IMG/VR virus record: IMGVR_UViG_3300033148_006358 | Coordinates: 1 to 46,573 of that record | Source: a virus | Length of the DNA stretch: 46,573 nucleotides | Direction: 5' to 3' (one strand) | Shown: positions 9,101-15,167 of the stretch, piece by piece | Position numbering within the stretch: the first letter of the stretch is position 1 | Layout of the letters: every line of letters begins with the position of its first letter | Program-made: the position numbers and the translations under genes | Notes under the pieces: generated by a model | What the model saw: only the letters and a program-made list of their open reading frames with translations | What the model was told of the DNA's origin: nothing | Databases searched by the model: none

Positions 9101-10759
9101 ATAGACCACCTTGTAAAACAAGGTATAATAACAGAAGAGGATGCCGATATTCGTAGAATAGTATCCTCATACGCACATCAAAGCGGAATTAAAATAGGTA
9201 TGGCAAGAGCGTTAAACGCTGCAAAAGAAGAAGGTTTGTTGTTGCCTATACACAAGGCTCCTGCTGAGTGGGCAGCATTACCAACATCGGTAGCACCAGA
9301 CCTTCTCGGCTTTAAAGCACATCCTATTCTTGATGAGTTTTTACAAACAAACCACATGGGCGGTGATACAAAAGGATTGTGGACAAAGGTTGCAACGAGT
9401 GTCAAAATGGGAACATTTTGGAATCCACCTGTTGTTGCTACAAACGATGTTTTTCAGTCGGCAATGGCTGGAGCGTTAATAAACATAAAAGCACCAAAAT
9501 ACATAAAAAAAGCCCTCAAATCGGTCCTTTTTAAAGATAAAGATTATTGGGATGCTATGGAAGAAGCATTGTTTTCAACTCCATATACTATTCCATGGGG
9601 AACGACAATAGATGATGTTGATAGACTTATTCGTGAAAACAATATTCTCTCATATATGTATAATGAATTTATTAATATGGAGGTTGATGTTAAAAAATTA
9701 GCGGCACTCGATAAAACATCAATAAAAGAGTTATATGAAGCGAGAATTCCCGCCATAGAGGGATTAATGCAAAATATTCACAAGTTAACATGGACGGGCG
9801 ATCATATCATAAGAATGATAACACGAGCGCACTTTATCGAAGAGGGGTTTACTTCCGCAGAGGCTTCAAAAATGGCTGCTGAATTTCATGGAGATTATGC
9901 TGACATACCAAAAAAGACAAGAGATTATTTTAATAAGTTTCTCTATACCCCAACATACAACATTGCCATGTTAAAACTTATTGCCAAAATGACAGGTGGT
10001 TTAATTAAAGAAGGTGGTATTATTGCGGGAAATGTGATAGATACAATGAAGCGTTATGGCATAGGTAAAAAAGGTGTTTTTAGTAAGGGTGGAATTCCAA
10101 TTGGCGAAAAACAAGAATTGTTTACGAAAGAAATGTTAAAAATAGAAGGCAAAAAAACACCACCACGAGAAAGTTATGTTAATGCGAGAGGTTTACTTAT
10201 CGCTACCGCAATAATTATAGCAAGACACCTTATAAATGAGAAACTTGAGTTTAAAGCAAAGGAATTTGGGGTTAGGTATGAAAACAAGGAAGGTGTTACC
10301 CTTTATCATGCAGATCCTTTAACAGTGGGGCTTAGATATTATCATAGATTAAACAAGTTTTCCACACATCTCGAATCATATATTGAAAGACAATCTCCTT
10401 ATAAACTTATAAGACTTTTTGAAGATGTTTCTCCTATAGGTAAAGGACAACCCGCAATTCATGCTCTTATAGCGTTGGCTGCTGGTTATGATCCAAAATA
10501 TGGCAGACCGAGCGATAATTGGTTTAGGTATGCTGTTAAGGTTATTGCTCCCGTGTTACTGCAAACCCCATGGACAAAAACAGAGAAAGAATTAAAAGAA
10601 AACAAAAAGGTTGACGCAGCGTTAAAAAAAGAGTTTGGAATATTTGCACCTATTATAAAACACACGACACTAACTTTTATCAAAAGAATGAACGCTTCCA
10701 AGAAAAGAAAACTAAGACCTTTAAGAAAGTTAAGACCATTAAGAAAACTGAGAAAATAA
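6143..10759 (+). CDS. Giant (1538-residue) internal virion / ejection protein with a possible GHKL-type ATPase segment
   Basis: The start ATG follows AGAGGAGAATAAT. Length and position match the very large ejection proteins of podoviruses, which enter the cell with the DNA. Residues 1-130 are charged. Residues about 580-645 contain an N-box-like NESIENVVQHS and, some 40 residues later, a glycine-rich TTGIGMSMVGG, the spacing seen in small GHKL (HATPase_c) domains; a central D-x-G-x-G box is not convincing. Residues 770-1500 are a long, mainly helical region with several amphipathic or hydrophobic helices (for example GLLIATAIIIARHLI near 1355). The C-terminus is a basic repeat (KLRPLRKLRPLRKLRK) that may bind DNA. 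The ejection role is inferred; the ATPase segment is a hypothesis. Confidence 0.8.
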   Translation: MGVLDDFEKAGQELTEDIPSKFSSPFSKPKKSVFDNFVMEGEPKQQNVFDVFEAHGEHTLQDIGELQPEDPYTTPEAPQKGLHATAPTDKPANIKEHLIKGFRLAGTPAFTVSAALSQGVKNKRELEVEVAREHNETKSTGKVIELYKDGKITMSEAGAILGIDNLTPEKMRIKVDVYEKYGNRKIPEKAILRTQEECAKQPDFLDVIAHHAGVKRLPEDKAEKVTTQKAMMDLYTKGSEINPKTENIEMAALKATVAEFASYRLDPRFKAVSMALSPLTKQISKFIESKPGYFYTELGQLMKFKGNKIKLMKAFNKLGNAVDKVDIKNPYKVHSFVDWVKANGGINNVAKATSKINPTLTRKIIDKFSRSGNQIKMWNQWVREDWQHVFTEKQLPSPPTDRMTPQQKASYVDPGDYAKPKPGISQAKLPSGHAPAFVTEGGLKGQTAEYVASKPVGHPTLKMLPPAKTAFTIPGAGKVGPATTGSYIPTAIKTSKSGRSIYAKAEVAPLLKRLDKKDYSTRKGEISVTPKGVEKLNTVDDLTALAYKKHGVLMIGSENDFQRSVRYVIDGYNMQDSEALHWGVNESIENVVQHSDGNFRFEKGEHRERGRWIDIINKEGVKPVGDVPTTGIGMSMVGGVDRFSESGEYHQRIYIDEIKFKEDVNLASMVEPEIPPETSPLLTQEPVTQPPIKETKAGVLKRWLSESEQAPLPATQEPTQPTVFQQETPEQSEIIKNLGKAPEGTIENLPDDQQDNIIDMMVGYNMTPMIKQATQYITEKSLNFGRKLLNRLDKNISVVKQFANIGAPKTGEAFRRYASGVEVVKEKAFYYVIKPLHENPDLSGLDYSLITRYASTPGLMPANTKPAIKEGVTMVRKFFDDMLEQQQELKILTKGFYDNAKQKLKDEIKHMEAGLKKFKTPEDKRKLLDSIAENKGKLRWIDMANAEYVPVPFKLWFGDIMQNTYNFKKLVSQYYKPRDVFNLPKLIDHLVKQGIITEEDADIRRIVSSYAHQSGIKIGMARALNAAKEEGLLLPIHKAPAEWAALPTSVAPDLLGFKAHPILDEFLQTNHMGGDTKGLWTKVATSVKMGTFWNPPVVATNDVFQSAMAGALINIKAPKYIKKALKSVLFKDKDYWDAMEEALFSTPYTIPWGTTIDDVDRLIRENNILSYMYNEFINMEVDVKKLAALDKTSIKELYEARIPAIEGLMQNIHKLTWTGDHIIRMITRAHFIEEGFTSAEASKMAAEFHGDYADIPKKTRDYFNKFLYTPTYNIAMLKLIAKMTGGLIKEGGIIAGNVIDTMKRYGIGKKGVFSKGGIPIGEKQELFTKEMLKIEGKKTPPRESYVNARGLLIATAIIIARHLINEKLEFKAKEFGVRYENKEGVTLYHADPLTVGLRYYHRLNKFSTHLESYIERQSPYKLIRLFEDVSPIGKGQPAIHALIALAAGYDPKYGRPSDNWFRYAVKVIAPVLLQTPWTKTEKELKENKKVDAALKKEFGIFAPIIKHTTLTFIKRMNASKKRKLRPLRKLRPLRKLRK

Positions 10760-10771
10760 CAGGGAGGCAAT

Positions 10772-11656
10772 ATGTATCCAATAGGTTTTGAAGAAGTTGT
10801 CAAGAAACACGGGACTACAGAGAAATTTTTATCAAGATACTACAGGGTGGCACCAAGAACCGTGCGTTTTTGGAACGCTTTATTAAGAGCACAAGATAAA
10901 CCGTTTCAGCCATCCAAAACGCTTATTGTTTGTGATCCCCATACGTATTATGAGGATGATGACCTTGTAAGGTTTATTTACCTTAATAAGTTTATCAAGG
11001 ATTGGAAGCCCGACGTGTTTATCCTTAATGGCGATCTTGAAAACTTGGACAGCATATCTAAATACAATGAAGATCAAAATTTAACAAAAGAAAATTTTCG
11101 TTTTCGTTATGAAAAAGATATTTACGCTGCAAACAGGGCGTTGGATTTAATATTAAAAGACATTGACAAAAACATAGTTAAGATATTTATAGAAGGCAAC
11201 CACGAAGATAGAATTCATAGATATGTAGAAAAACGTCCAGAGATGAGCGGGTTTGTTGATCTTGTTAAAGATTTTCGTATCAACGAGAGATTTAATGAGT
11301 TTGTTCCTTATAGAAAGTTCTATCACATACAAGACATAATGGTAACACATGCCGTTATGAACAAGAAAAAAACTCCCATAGGCGGAGTATATGCCACAAA
11401 AACAATTTTAGAAAAGTGTAGTAAGAGTATTGTTTATGGACACACCCACGAGAAAGACTGCAGAGAGTTAAAAAGATTTGGCGCACCTGTTATATACGGC
11501 GTTTGTGGAGGTTGCTTCTTCCGTCATACCCATAAGTATTCAGAAGACACCCCAAGGGCTGAGTGGGCGGGTATTGTCCTCGTAGAGCATACCAATCCCG
11601 ACCATTCAGAGTTTAATTTCAAGTCGTTGATGGAATTAGAGTCTATGTATAGTTGA
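10772..11656 (+). CDS. Calcineurin-like metallophosphoesterase
   Basis: A 294-residue protein after an AGGGAGG ribosome-binding site. It carries the ordered metal-binding motifs of the family: DPH (about residue 53), GDLEN (about 89), GNHED (about 146), a histidine in THA (about 190) and GHTH (about 222). The N-terminal 45 residues look like a helix-turn-helix (FLSRYYRVAPRTVRFWNAL) and may target nucleic acid. The likely reaction is hydrolysis of phosphomonoester or phosphodiester bonds with two metal ions; the substrate is unknown. It is the last gene of the plus-strand operon, before a bidirectional terminator. Confidence 0.88.
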   Translation: MYPIGFEEVVKKHGTTEKFLSRYYRVAPRTVRFWNALLRAQDKPFQPSKTLIVCDPHTYYEDDDLVRFIYLNKFIKDWKPDVFILNGDLENLDSISKYNEDQNLTKENFRFRYEKDIYAANRALDLILKDIDKNIVKIFIEGNHEDRIHRYVEKRPEMSGFVDLVKDFRINERFNEFVPYRKFYHIQDIMVTHAVMNKKKTPIGGVYATKTILEKCSKSIVYGHTHEKDCRELKRFGAPVIYGVCGGCFFRHTHKYSEDTPRAEWAGIVLVEHTNPDHSEFNFKSLMELESMYS

Positions 11657-11714
11657 TTAATAGTCGATTAGGCTTGTTGACAAAACGTCAAAACTTATTC
11701 ACATCTTTATACAA

Positions 11715-11770
11715 TTTAGTTAACAAAACCTCGGTATATGTTTATAACTACCGAGGTTTTGTTAACTAAA
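11715..11770. terminator. Bidirectional terminator between convergent transcripts
   Basis: A perfect 22-bp inverted repeat (11715-11736 and 11749-11770) with a 12-base loop. The stem contains CCTCGGTA/TACCGAGG flanked by A-runs on one side and T-runs on the other, so it can stop both the late plus-strand operon and the minus-strand RNA unit. Confidence 0.85.
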
Positions 11771-11825
11771 AATAGCACCTTATAGATGCTATTCAAAGGG
11801 TTTTCTCTTGGCGTTTCCTGCACAA

Positions 11826-11903
11826 TGGTGGTTACGGCTGGACTTGAACCAACATCTCCGAGCCATCGTTTGCTCGGTGTTTTACCAGTTAAACTACGCT
11901 GCC
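11826..11903 (-). tRNA. tRNA gene with unusual anticodon arm, isotype not assigned
   Basis: 78 bases including an encoded CCA. The D-arm (GTTT/AAAC with GG in the loop) and T-arm (GTTGG, loop TTCAAGT, CCAGC) are normal. The acceptor (GGCAGCG/CGTAACC) has two mismatches. The anticodon arm is odd: CCGAGC pairs with GCTCGG around an 8-base loop AAACGATG that has no U at the usual position 33, so no anticodon can be read with confidence. It lies four bases after the preceding tRNA-like element on the same transcript. It may be a degenerate tRNA, a frameshift-type tRNA or a decoy. Confidence 0.65.
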
Positions 11904-11907
11904 GTTT

Positions 11908-11987
11908 TGGTGGAGATTGTGGGAATCGAACCCACGTCCGCTTGGCACGCCTCACGTTTTTAACAAGCGTCTAAACCCTTAATCCCC
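11908..11987 (-). ncRNA. tRNA/tmRNA-like element with alanine-type acceptor
   Basis: 80 bases ending in CCA. The acceptor is GGGGATT/AATCTCC, seven pairs with a G3-U70 wobble and discriminator A, the alanine identity set shared by tRNA-Ala and tmRNA. The T-arm (GTGGG, TTCGATT, CCCAC) is perfect and is preceded by CGGAC, as in tmRNA 3' ends. There is no normal D-arm or anticodon arm. Instead CGCTTG/CAAGCG closes a 19-base loop where tmRNA has helix P2, and GGGTTTAGACG resembles the tmRNA D-loop region. No tag reading frame is visible. I read it as a minimal tmRNA-like or degenerate tRNA molecule. Confidence 0.55.
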
Positions 11988-11993
11988 ATTTAT

Positions 11994-12049
11994 GCTCCCC
12001 TATTCTGGATGTCCCAGACAGACCACCATACGGTGAATGTTCGGGGAGC
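11994..12049 (-). ncRNA. Folded RNA module (three-way junction) upstream of the tRNA-like genes
   Basis: On the minus strand GCTCCCC (12049-12043) pairs with GGGGAGC (12000-11994). The 42 bases between them form two hairpins, CACC-GTAT-GGTG and TCTGG-GACAT-CCAGA. The module begins about 40 bases after the predicted transcription start and ends six bases before the tRNA-like element. It contains no reading frame. It could be a processing signal, a tRNA relic or part of a larger tmRNA-like RNA. Confidence 0.45.
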
Positions 12050-12094
12050 AAGACACCACCAACCTGTTATTCAACATTAAAGTGGTTCTCTATT

Positions 12095-12123
12095 ATAATA
12101 TCACACATTTTCTCTTTTGTCAA
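12095..12123 (-). promoter_or_regulatory. Promoter of the tRNA-like RNA unit
   Basis: On the minus strand TTGACA (12123-12118), a 17-base spacer and TATTAT (12100-12095) followed directly by AAT. Predicted start near 12088. The unit downstream holds only the RNA modules and ends at the 11715-11770 terminator, so the RNAs have their own strong promoter. Confidence 0.8.
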
Positions 12124-12170
12124 GTAGTTAACCTTTCCTGTAACTTTGTGGACAATGTTCCAGTAAAAGT

Positions 12171-12356
12171 TCACTCCGTCCCATAAATATTAATATAAAG
12201 CCGTATCAATGATGTCAGTTTTTCTTCTGCCTCGATCATCTTTGAGAAACAGCCGTTATCGCTAATATCCACTCTCCCCGCCAAAACCCTGTTTTCTTGG
12301 ACAACTTCCTCAAGTATTTTTATTTGACCCTCTATCACTTTTTTTATGCTTTTCAT
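12171..12356 (-). CDS. Small helical early protein (61 residues)
   Basis: The ATG at 12356 follows AAAGGAGATTAAA and is preferred to the in-frame ATG at 12386. The protein is almost entirely helical (KKVIEGQIKILEEVVQENR). Its second half, with a CF/E..LTSLIRLYINIYG pattern, resembles the end of the 13099-13440 product, so these may be distant paralogues. It is the last gene of the leftward early operon. Confidence 0.7.
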   Translation of the reverse strand: MKSIKKVIEGQIKILEEVVQENRVLAGRVDISDNGCFSKMIEAEEKLTSLIRLYINIYGTE

Positions 12357-12392
12357 TTTAATCTCCTTTGGTGTTGGTTTGCTCATTGAAAA

Positions 12393-12671
12393 TTAACGGA
12401 TAAAATTGTTAATGTCATCAAAATTGGAGGTTTTTTTAAGCCCCAACATTGGCGTGTCATGTTCTACAGTTTCAAGTTCCCCTGTGAGTGGCGATCCCAC
12501 TGTTTGCGTCGGTGAATCCGCAGGTATTGGATCATCGCTTTCTGCTTCCATTGTTTCTAATTGCCGCATTTTTTGATCGTATTCCGCATCAGTAATTATA
12601 ATTTTGTTTTCGATGTAATATAAGTGATTATGATATTTTAATTCTTCTCTCAGTTCATCTATTTCAGACAT
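12393..12671 (-). CDS. Stand-alone NAD+-dependent DNA ligase domain Ia
   Basis: A 92-residue protein that matches the N-terminal domain Ia of bacterial LigA. It has the helical pair with YHNHLYY and TDAEYD (residues 13-32), then ADSPTQTVGSPL and HDTPMLGL, which in LigA lead into the adenylation domain. Y18, Y19, D28, Y31 and D32 correspond to the residues that bind NMN. The gene stops at residue 92, before the KxDG nucleotidyl-transferase motif, and nothing downstream restores it. It has its own GGAGGTGAAAA ribosome-binding site and overlaps the upstream gene by 13 bases, so it looks like a maintained gene rather than debris. It may bind NMN/NAD+ or host ligase; it cannot ligate alone. Confidence 0.85.
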   Translation of the reverse strand: MSEIDELREELKYHNHLYYIENKIIITDAEYDQKMRQLETMEAESDDPIPADSPTQTVGSPLTGELETVEHDTPMLGLKKTSNFDDINNFIR

Positions 12672-12895
12672 TTTTCACCTCCCATATCAATATACTTCTT
12701 CTTGATATTCAACGCTGACTCGTGCAATTCTTCGTCGGGCAACCTTGTGTATTCCTTGTAAAAGTGTTTGTATTGGTCAACGAAATCTTCAAAGACTCCT
12801 TTTAGGGTTTCTTCTCCCGCATAAAGGTGTAGTTCTTTGCAACCAAGCATGTATCCGTCATCTTCTTTTGTTAATTCAATCGTTATTTTTGGCAT
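12659..12895 (-). CDS. HicB-like small protein, copy 2
   Basis: 78 residues. The N-terminal half (ITIELTKEDDGYMLGCKEL, then LYAGEETLKGVFEDFVDQY) follows the beta-beta-beta-alpha pattern of HicB/UPF0150 proteins, whose typical form is DGYxxxxPELxGxxTxGxTxEEAxxNxxE. It is clearly related to the neighbouring 12876-13124 product. No HicA-type toxin is adjacent, so a toxin-antitoxin role is not supported; a regulatory or inhibitor role is possible. Confidence 0.7.
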   Translation of the reverse strand: MPKITIELTKEDDGYMLGCKELHLYAGEETLKGVFEDFVDQYKHFYKEYTRLPDEELHESALNIKKKYIDMGGEKCLK

Positions 12896-13124
12896 CTTTT
12901 ATCTCCATTTTTTTGAACCTTCTCTGGTAAACCAGCCCTTTTTTGCTCAAATCGCCTTTTGCTGCCCGTGAGAAAAAACTCTCTTGACGCTTATAGTCTT
13001 CTGACAAACTCCACAACGCGTCCTCTACCGTTTCTCCATATCCGTAAAGTTGTAATTTTCGACAACAAGTTTCATATCCATTCTTAGACCTTGTCAACTC
13101 AATTATTATTTTCAGTTTCTTCAT
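12876..13124 (-). CDS. HicB-like small protein, copy 1
   Basis: 82 residues from the ATG at 13124, which lies 12-16 bases after AGGAGGAGG. The residues KIIIELTRSKNGYETC, then LQLYGYGETVEDALWSLSEDY, align with the next gene in the operon, so the two are tandem paralogues. The C-terminal 35 residues are basic and charged. It overlaps both neighbours. Confidence 0.7.
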   Translation of the reverse strand: MKKLKIIIELTRSKNGYETCCRKLQLYGYGETVEDALWSLSEDYKRQESFFSRAAKGDLSKKGLVYQRRFKKMEIKDAKNND

Positions 13125-13440
13125 ATTGTTTTTTAACCTCCTCCTCCGTTGGGCAATGGTCAAAAGTTTTTATGTCTGAGATATTCATATTATATAATAT
13201 TTCATCGCCGAACATATTGTTATACATTTGTATGTATGATATAATCCTATCTTCTAATGATATAACCTCACAAGCAAGATCACACTTGTCTATACGCTCT
13301 GCCAACCAACTCACCCTATTCTTAATAATTCCCCTGATATTCAATGTTTGTTCCTCCTCCTCCATTCTTATTTCCAATCGCTTGCCAATCACCATTGCTA
13401 TTTCTATATATAATCTACAGTTTAGTGTTTCTTCTTCCAT
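13099..13440 (-). CDS. Helical early protein (113 residues)
   Basis: The start ATG at 13440 overlaps the upstream stop (TAATG) and follows GGGGAGGTG, so it is chosen over the longer frame. The protein is helical and acidic, with cysteines near residues 60 and 64 and an LEDRIISYIQMYNNMFGDE segment resembling the end of the 12171-12356 protein. No known domain recognised. Confidence 0.7.
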   Translation of the reverse strand: MEEETLNCRLYIEIAMVIGKRLEIRMEEEEQTLNIRGIIKNRVSWLAERIDKCDLACEVISLEDRIISYIQMYNNMFGDEILYNMNISDIKTFDHCPTEEEVKKQYEETENNN

Positions 13441-13772
13441 TACAACACCTCCCCTTTGTTGCGATGGTTTTTCCACCACTCTTTCACCTTTTTCTTGTAT
13501 TCTGCTTCTCTTTTTGCTTTCTCCTGTTTTTCTTCAGCCATGAGGGATGCAAACACTTCTTTACTTTTCTTTTGTTGAAATACCTGCTCGACTATTTCGC
13601 CGTATAAATTCTCATCCAACCTCACCAACGGCAGCCTCCACCCGCAGAACAAACACACGAGGTCTTGTTTCTCGTCCTTGTCGATGTAATATTCTGGATC
13701 CAGTGTTTCCTCAACGGACAAACCATTGCCACATTTTGGACACTTGGCGTTTATTTGAAACCTTATTCCCAT
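13440..13772 (-). CDS. Zinc-ribbon protein with charged helical tail
   Basis: 110 residues. CPKC at residues 11-14 and CLFC at about 40-43 form a four-cysteine zinc ribbon. Residues 60-105 are a lysine/glutamate-rich coiled coil (KQEKAKREAEYKKKVKEWW). Zinc ribbons of this size often bind nucleic acid or an RNA polymerase subunit; the actual partner is unknown. Confidence 0.75.
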   Translation of the reverse strand: MGIRFQINAKCPKCGNGLSVEETLDPEYYIDKDEKQDLVCLFCGWRLPLVRLDENLYGEIVEQVFQQKKSKEVFASLMAEEKQEKAKREAEYKKKVKEWWKNHRNKGEVL

Positions 13773-13784
13773 TATTCCTCCTTG

Positions 13785-14402
13785 TTAATCATTCTCAACC
13801 AAAAAATGATAAATTCCCTTAAACCGATACAATTCATTTGTTTCCATCTCCCTTGATTCCGCCACGTCGCGGACAGTTTTTGCTAAATCTCTATCATCCT
13901 TATGAAGATAATATTGATATAACCTGTAGTAAAAATCAAATTCCATGTCGTGTGCTTCGTATTCCCCTTGTGCGGGTATCAACTGTGTTGTGTGAACCCA
14001 TTCATGCAAGAGTATGCCTGCAAACAATACATTGGTTCCAAAGTCGTCGTGTAGTAAGCGAGGCGAAACAAATATAATCGGGTTTATTTGTGTCAACCTG
14101 CTCAACACCGCAAGCGTGCCTCTCTTACCCTCTTCCCCACGAAGCAGACATGGCGATATATGCACATTCATGAGTGCTACTTTGTTCGCTCTATTGTCAT
14201 TGCGATGCGGATCGGCTTGTTTGAGTTTCCATATCGCATCAAGAAGTATTTCATATTCATCGTTGTCATAACGTATTGATCTTGACCCCATACCGTATAT
14301 AGTGTTGTAATAAACAGCCAAACCCAACAGATACATTTTAAAAATTATAATAGCCAAAAACACAACCAGTATAATTAATATCACCTTGTTAATCATCGTC
14401 AT
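13785..14402 (-). CDS. Membrane-anchored putative zinc metallopeptidase
   Basis: 205 residues from the ATG at 14402 (MTMINKV), which follows TTAGGAGAAATAAA. Residues 4-32 form one hydrophobic transmembrane segment (ILVVFLAIIIFKMYLLGLAV), leaving a soluble C-terminal domain. At about residues 130-150 it has LLHEWVHTTQ, an HExxH zinc site, followed by GEYEAHDMEFDF, which can supply a third glutamate ligand as in gluzincins. It therefore looks like a membrane-tethered zincin. Topology would place the catalytic domain outside the cytoplasm if the N-terminus stays inside. Substrate unknown; superinfection exclusion or envelope remodelling are possibilities only. Confidence 0.7.
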   Translation of the reverse strand: MTMINKVILIILVVFLAIIIFKMYLLGLAVYYNTIYGMGSRSIRYDNDEYEILLDAIWKLKQADPHRNDNRANKVALMNVHISPCLLRGEEGKRGTLAVLSRLTQINPIIFVSPRLLHDDFGTNVLFAGILLHEWVHTTQLIPAQGEYEAHDMEFDFYYRLYQYYLHKDDRDLAKTVRDVAESREMETNELYRFKGIYHFLVEND

Positions 14403-14412
14403 TTTATTTCTC

Positions 14413-14586
14413 CTAATAATTATCAATTCGGAATTTAAGTAATTCTAAAAGCATTTGTTGTGTTCTTATTAATCCCTCGCTCGATCCATCGTGAATGGGA
14501 TAATTTATATTCATATTGCTTATCCTTGTTATGAGTATTTCTATTTGATTATCTATAATTTTTCTTCCTGATATGTTTTCAGACAT
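14413..14586 (-). CDS. Small early protein (57 residues)
   Basis: A complete reading frame from the ATG at 14586, behind a GAGGGGG ribosome-binding site, to TAG at 14413. It fills what would otherwise be a 180-base hole in a tightly packed operon. The product is helical (NQIEILITRISNMNINYP, then GLIRTQQMLLELLKF). No family recognised. Confidence 0.65.
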   Translation of the reverse strand: MSENISGRKIIDNQIEILITRISNMNINYPIHDGSSEGLIRTQQMLLELLKFRIDNY

Positions 14587-14644
14587 TCTCTACCCCCTCG
14601 TCCACTTGTTCTTTTTCTGATTCTATCAATCTTTCATTTTTCAT
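14579..14644 (-). CDS. Possible 21-residue leader or micro-protein
   Basis: ATG at 14644 follows AGGTGAAAAAA and the frame ends in a TGA overlapping the start of the next gene. The product (MKNERLIESEKEQVDEGVENV) is charged. It may be a real micro-protein or only translational coupling for the following gene. Confidence 0.35.
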   Translation of the reverse strand: MKNERLIESEKEQVDEGVENV

Positions 14645-14653
14645 TTTTTTCAC

Positions 14654-14839
14654 CTATTTAATCCTAACACTCAATCGCTTGGTGTCTTTATCTTTCTCAA
14701 TCACAATCTCCGTTGCCTGTTTAGTATCGCCATCACGCAGTTTTATGGTTACTACGTGTTCTAAAAAAAGATCGCCACCCTCGTAGGAATATATTTTGCT
14801 ATCGCCGATATAAACCTCTAACAAATTATACACACTCAT
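14654..14839 (-). CDS. Small beta-rich early protein (61 residues)
   Basis: Start at 14839 behind AAGGAGGAAGAAG. The sequence alternates short strands (NLLEVYIGDSKIYSYEGG, then HVVTIKLRDG) like a small beta-barrel. It overlaps the upstream gene by 14 bases. No family recognised. Confidence 0.7.
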   Translation of the reverse strand: MSVYNLLEVYIGDSKIYSYEGGDLFLEHVVTIKLRDGDTKQATEIVIEKDKDTKRLSVRIK

Positions 14840-15167
14840 CTTCTTCCTCCTTGCTTAAAATCTCTTCAAACTCACCCCACCATTCCTCACCACAGGAACA
14901 TTCGCTTTTATCTATCCTGTAAATTGGACAAACCCCATTTTCCCAACCACCATTAATCCCTGCAGCAAAACAAGGATCTAAACCAGCAGGATAATAACCA
15001 GTATTAGCCATATTGTTTGCAAGTTTTTTTGCATCATTAACACTTTCTATTTTGTTATACCCCAACGGCAACCCGTTATCCAGCATTATAAATTTTTCAC
15101 CAGATCCAACAGCATACAGAAGTTCATCAATGCTTCTTTTTCTTTTACCGTGCAGATGTTCGCTCAT
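14826..15167 (-). CDS. Hypothetical early protein (113 residues)
   Basis: Start at 15167 behind AGGAGGTGTTGAA and overlapping the RuvC stop (ATGA). It has a conserved-looking centre, NTGYYPAGLDPCFAAGINGGW, and three further cysteines (CP, CSC) that could bind a metal. Acidic C-terminus. No family recognised. Confidence 0.7.
   Translation of the reverse strand: MSEHLHGKRKRSIDELLYAVGSGEKFIMLDNGLPLGYNKIESVNDAKKLANNMANTGYYPAGLDPCFAAGINGGWENGVCPIYRIDKSECSCGEEWWGEFEEILSKEEEDECV

Noticed and set aside
11716-11974. ORFs on both strands over the tRNA-like genes
   Set aside because: Their translations (AGLEPTSPSHR..., GDCGNRTHV...) are the familiar false proteins made by reading across tRNA genes.
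12659-13124. Toxin-antitoxin pair
   Set aside because: Both proteins resemble HicB; no toxin-like partner is adjacent.
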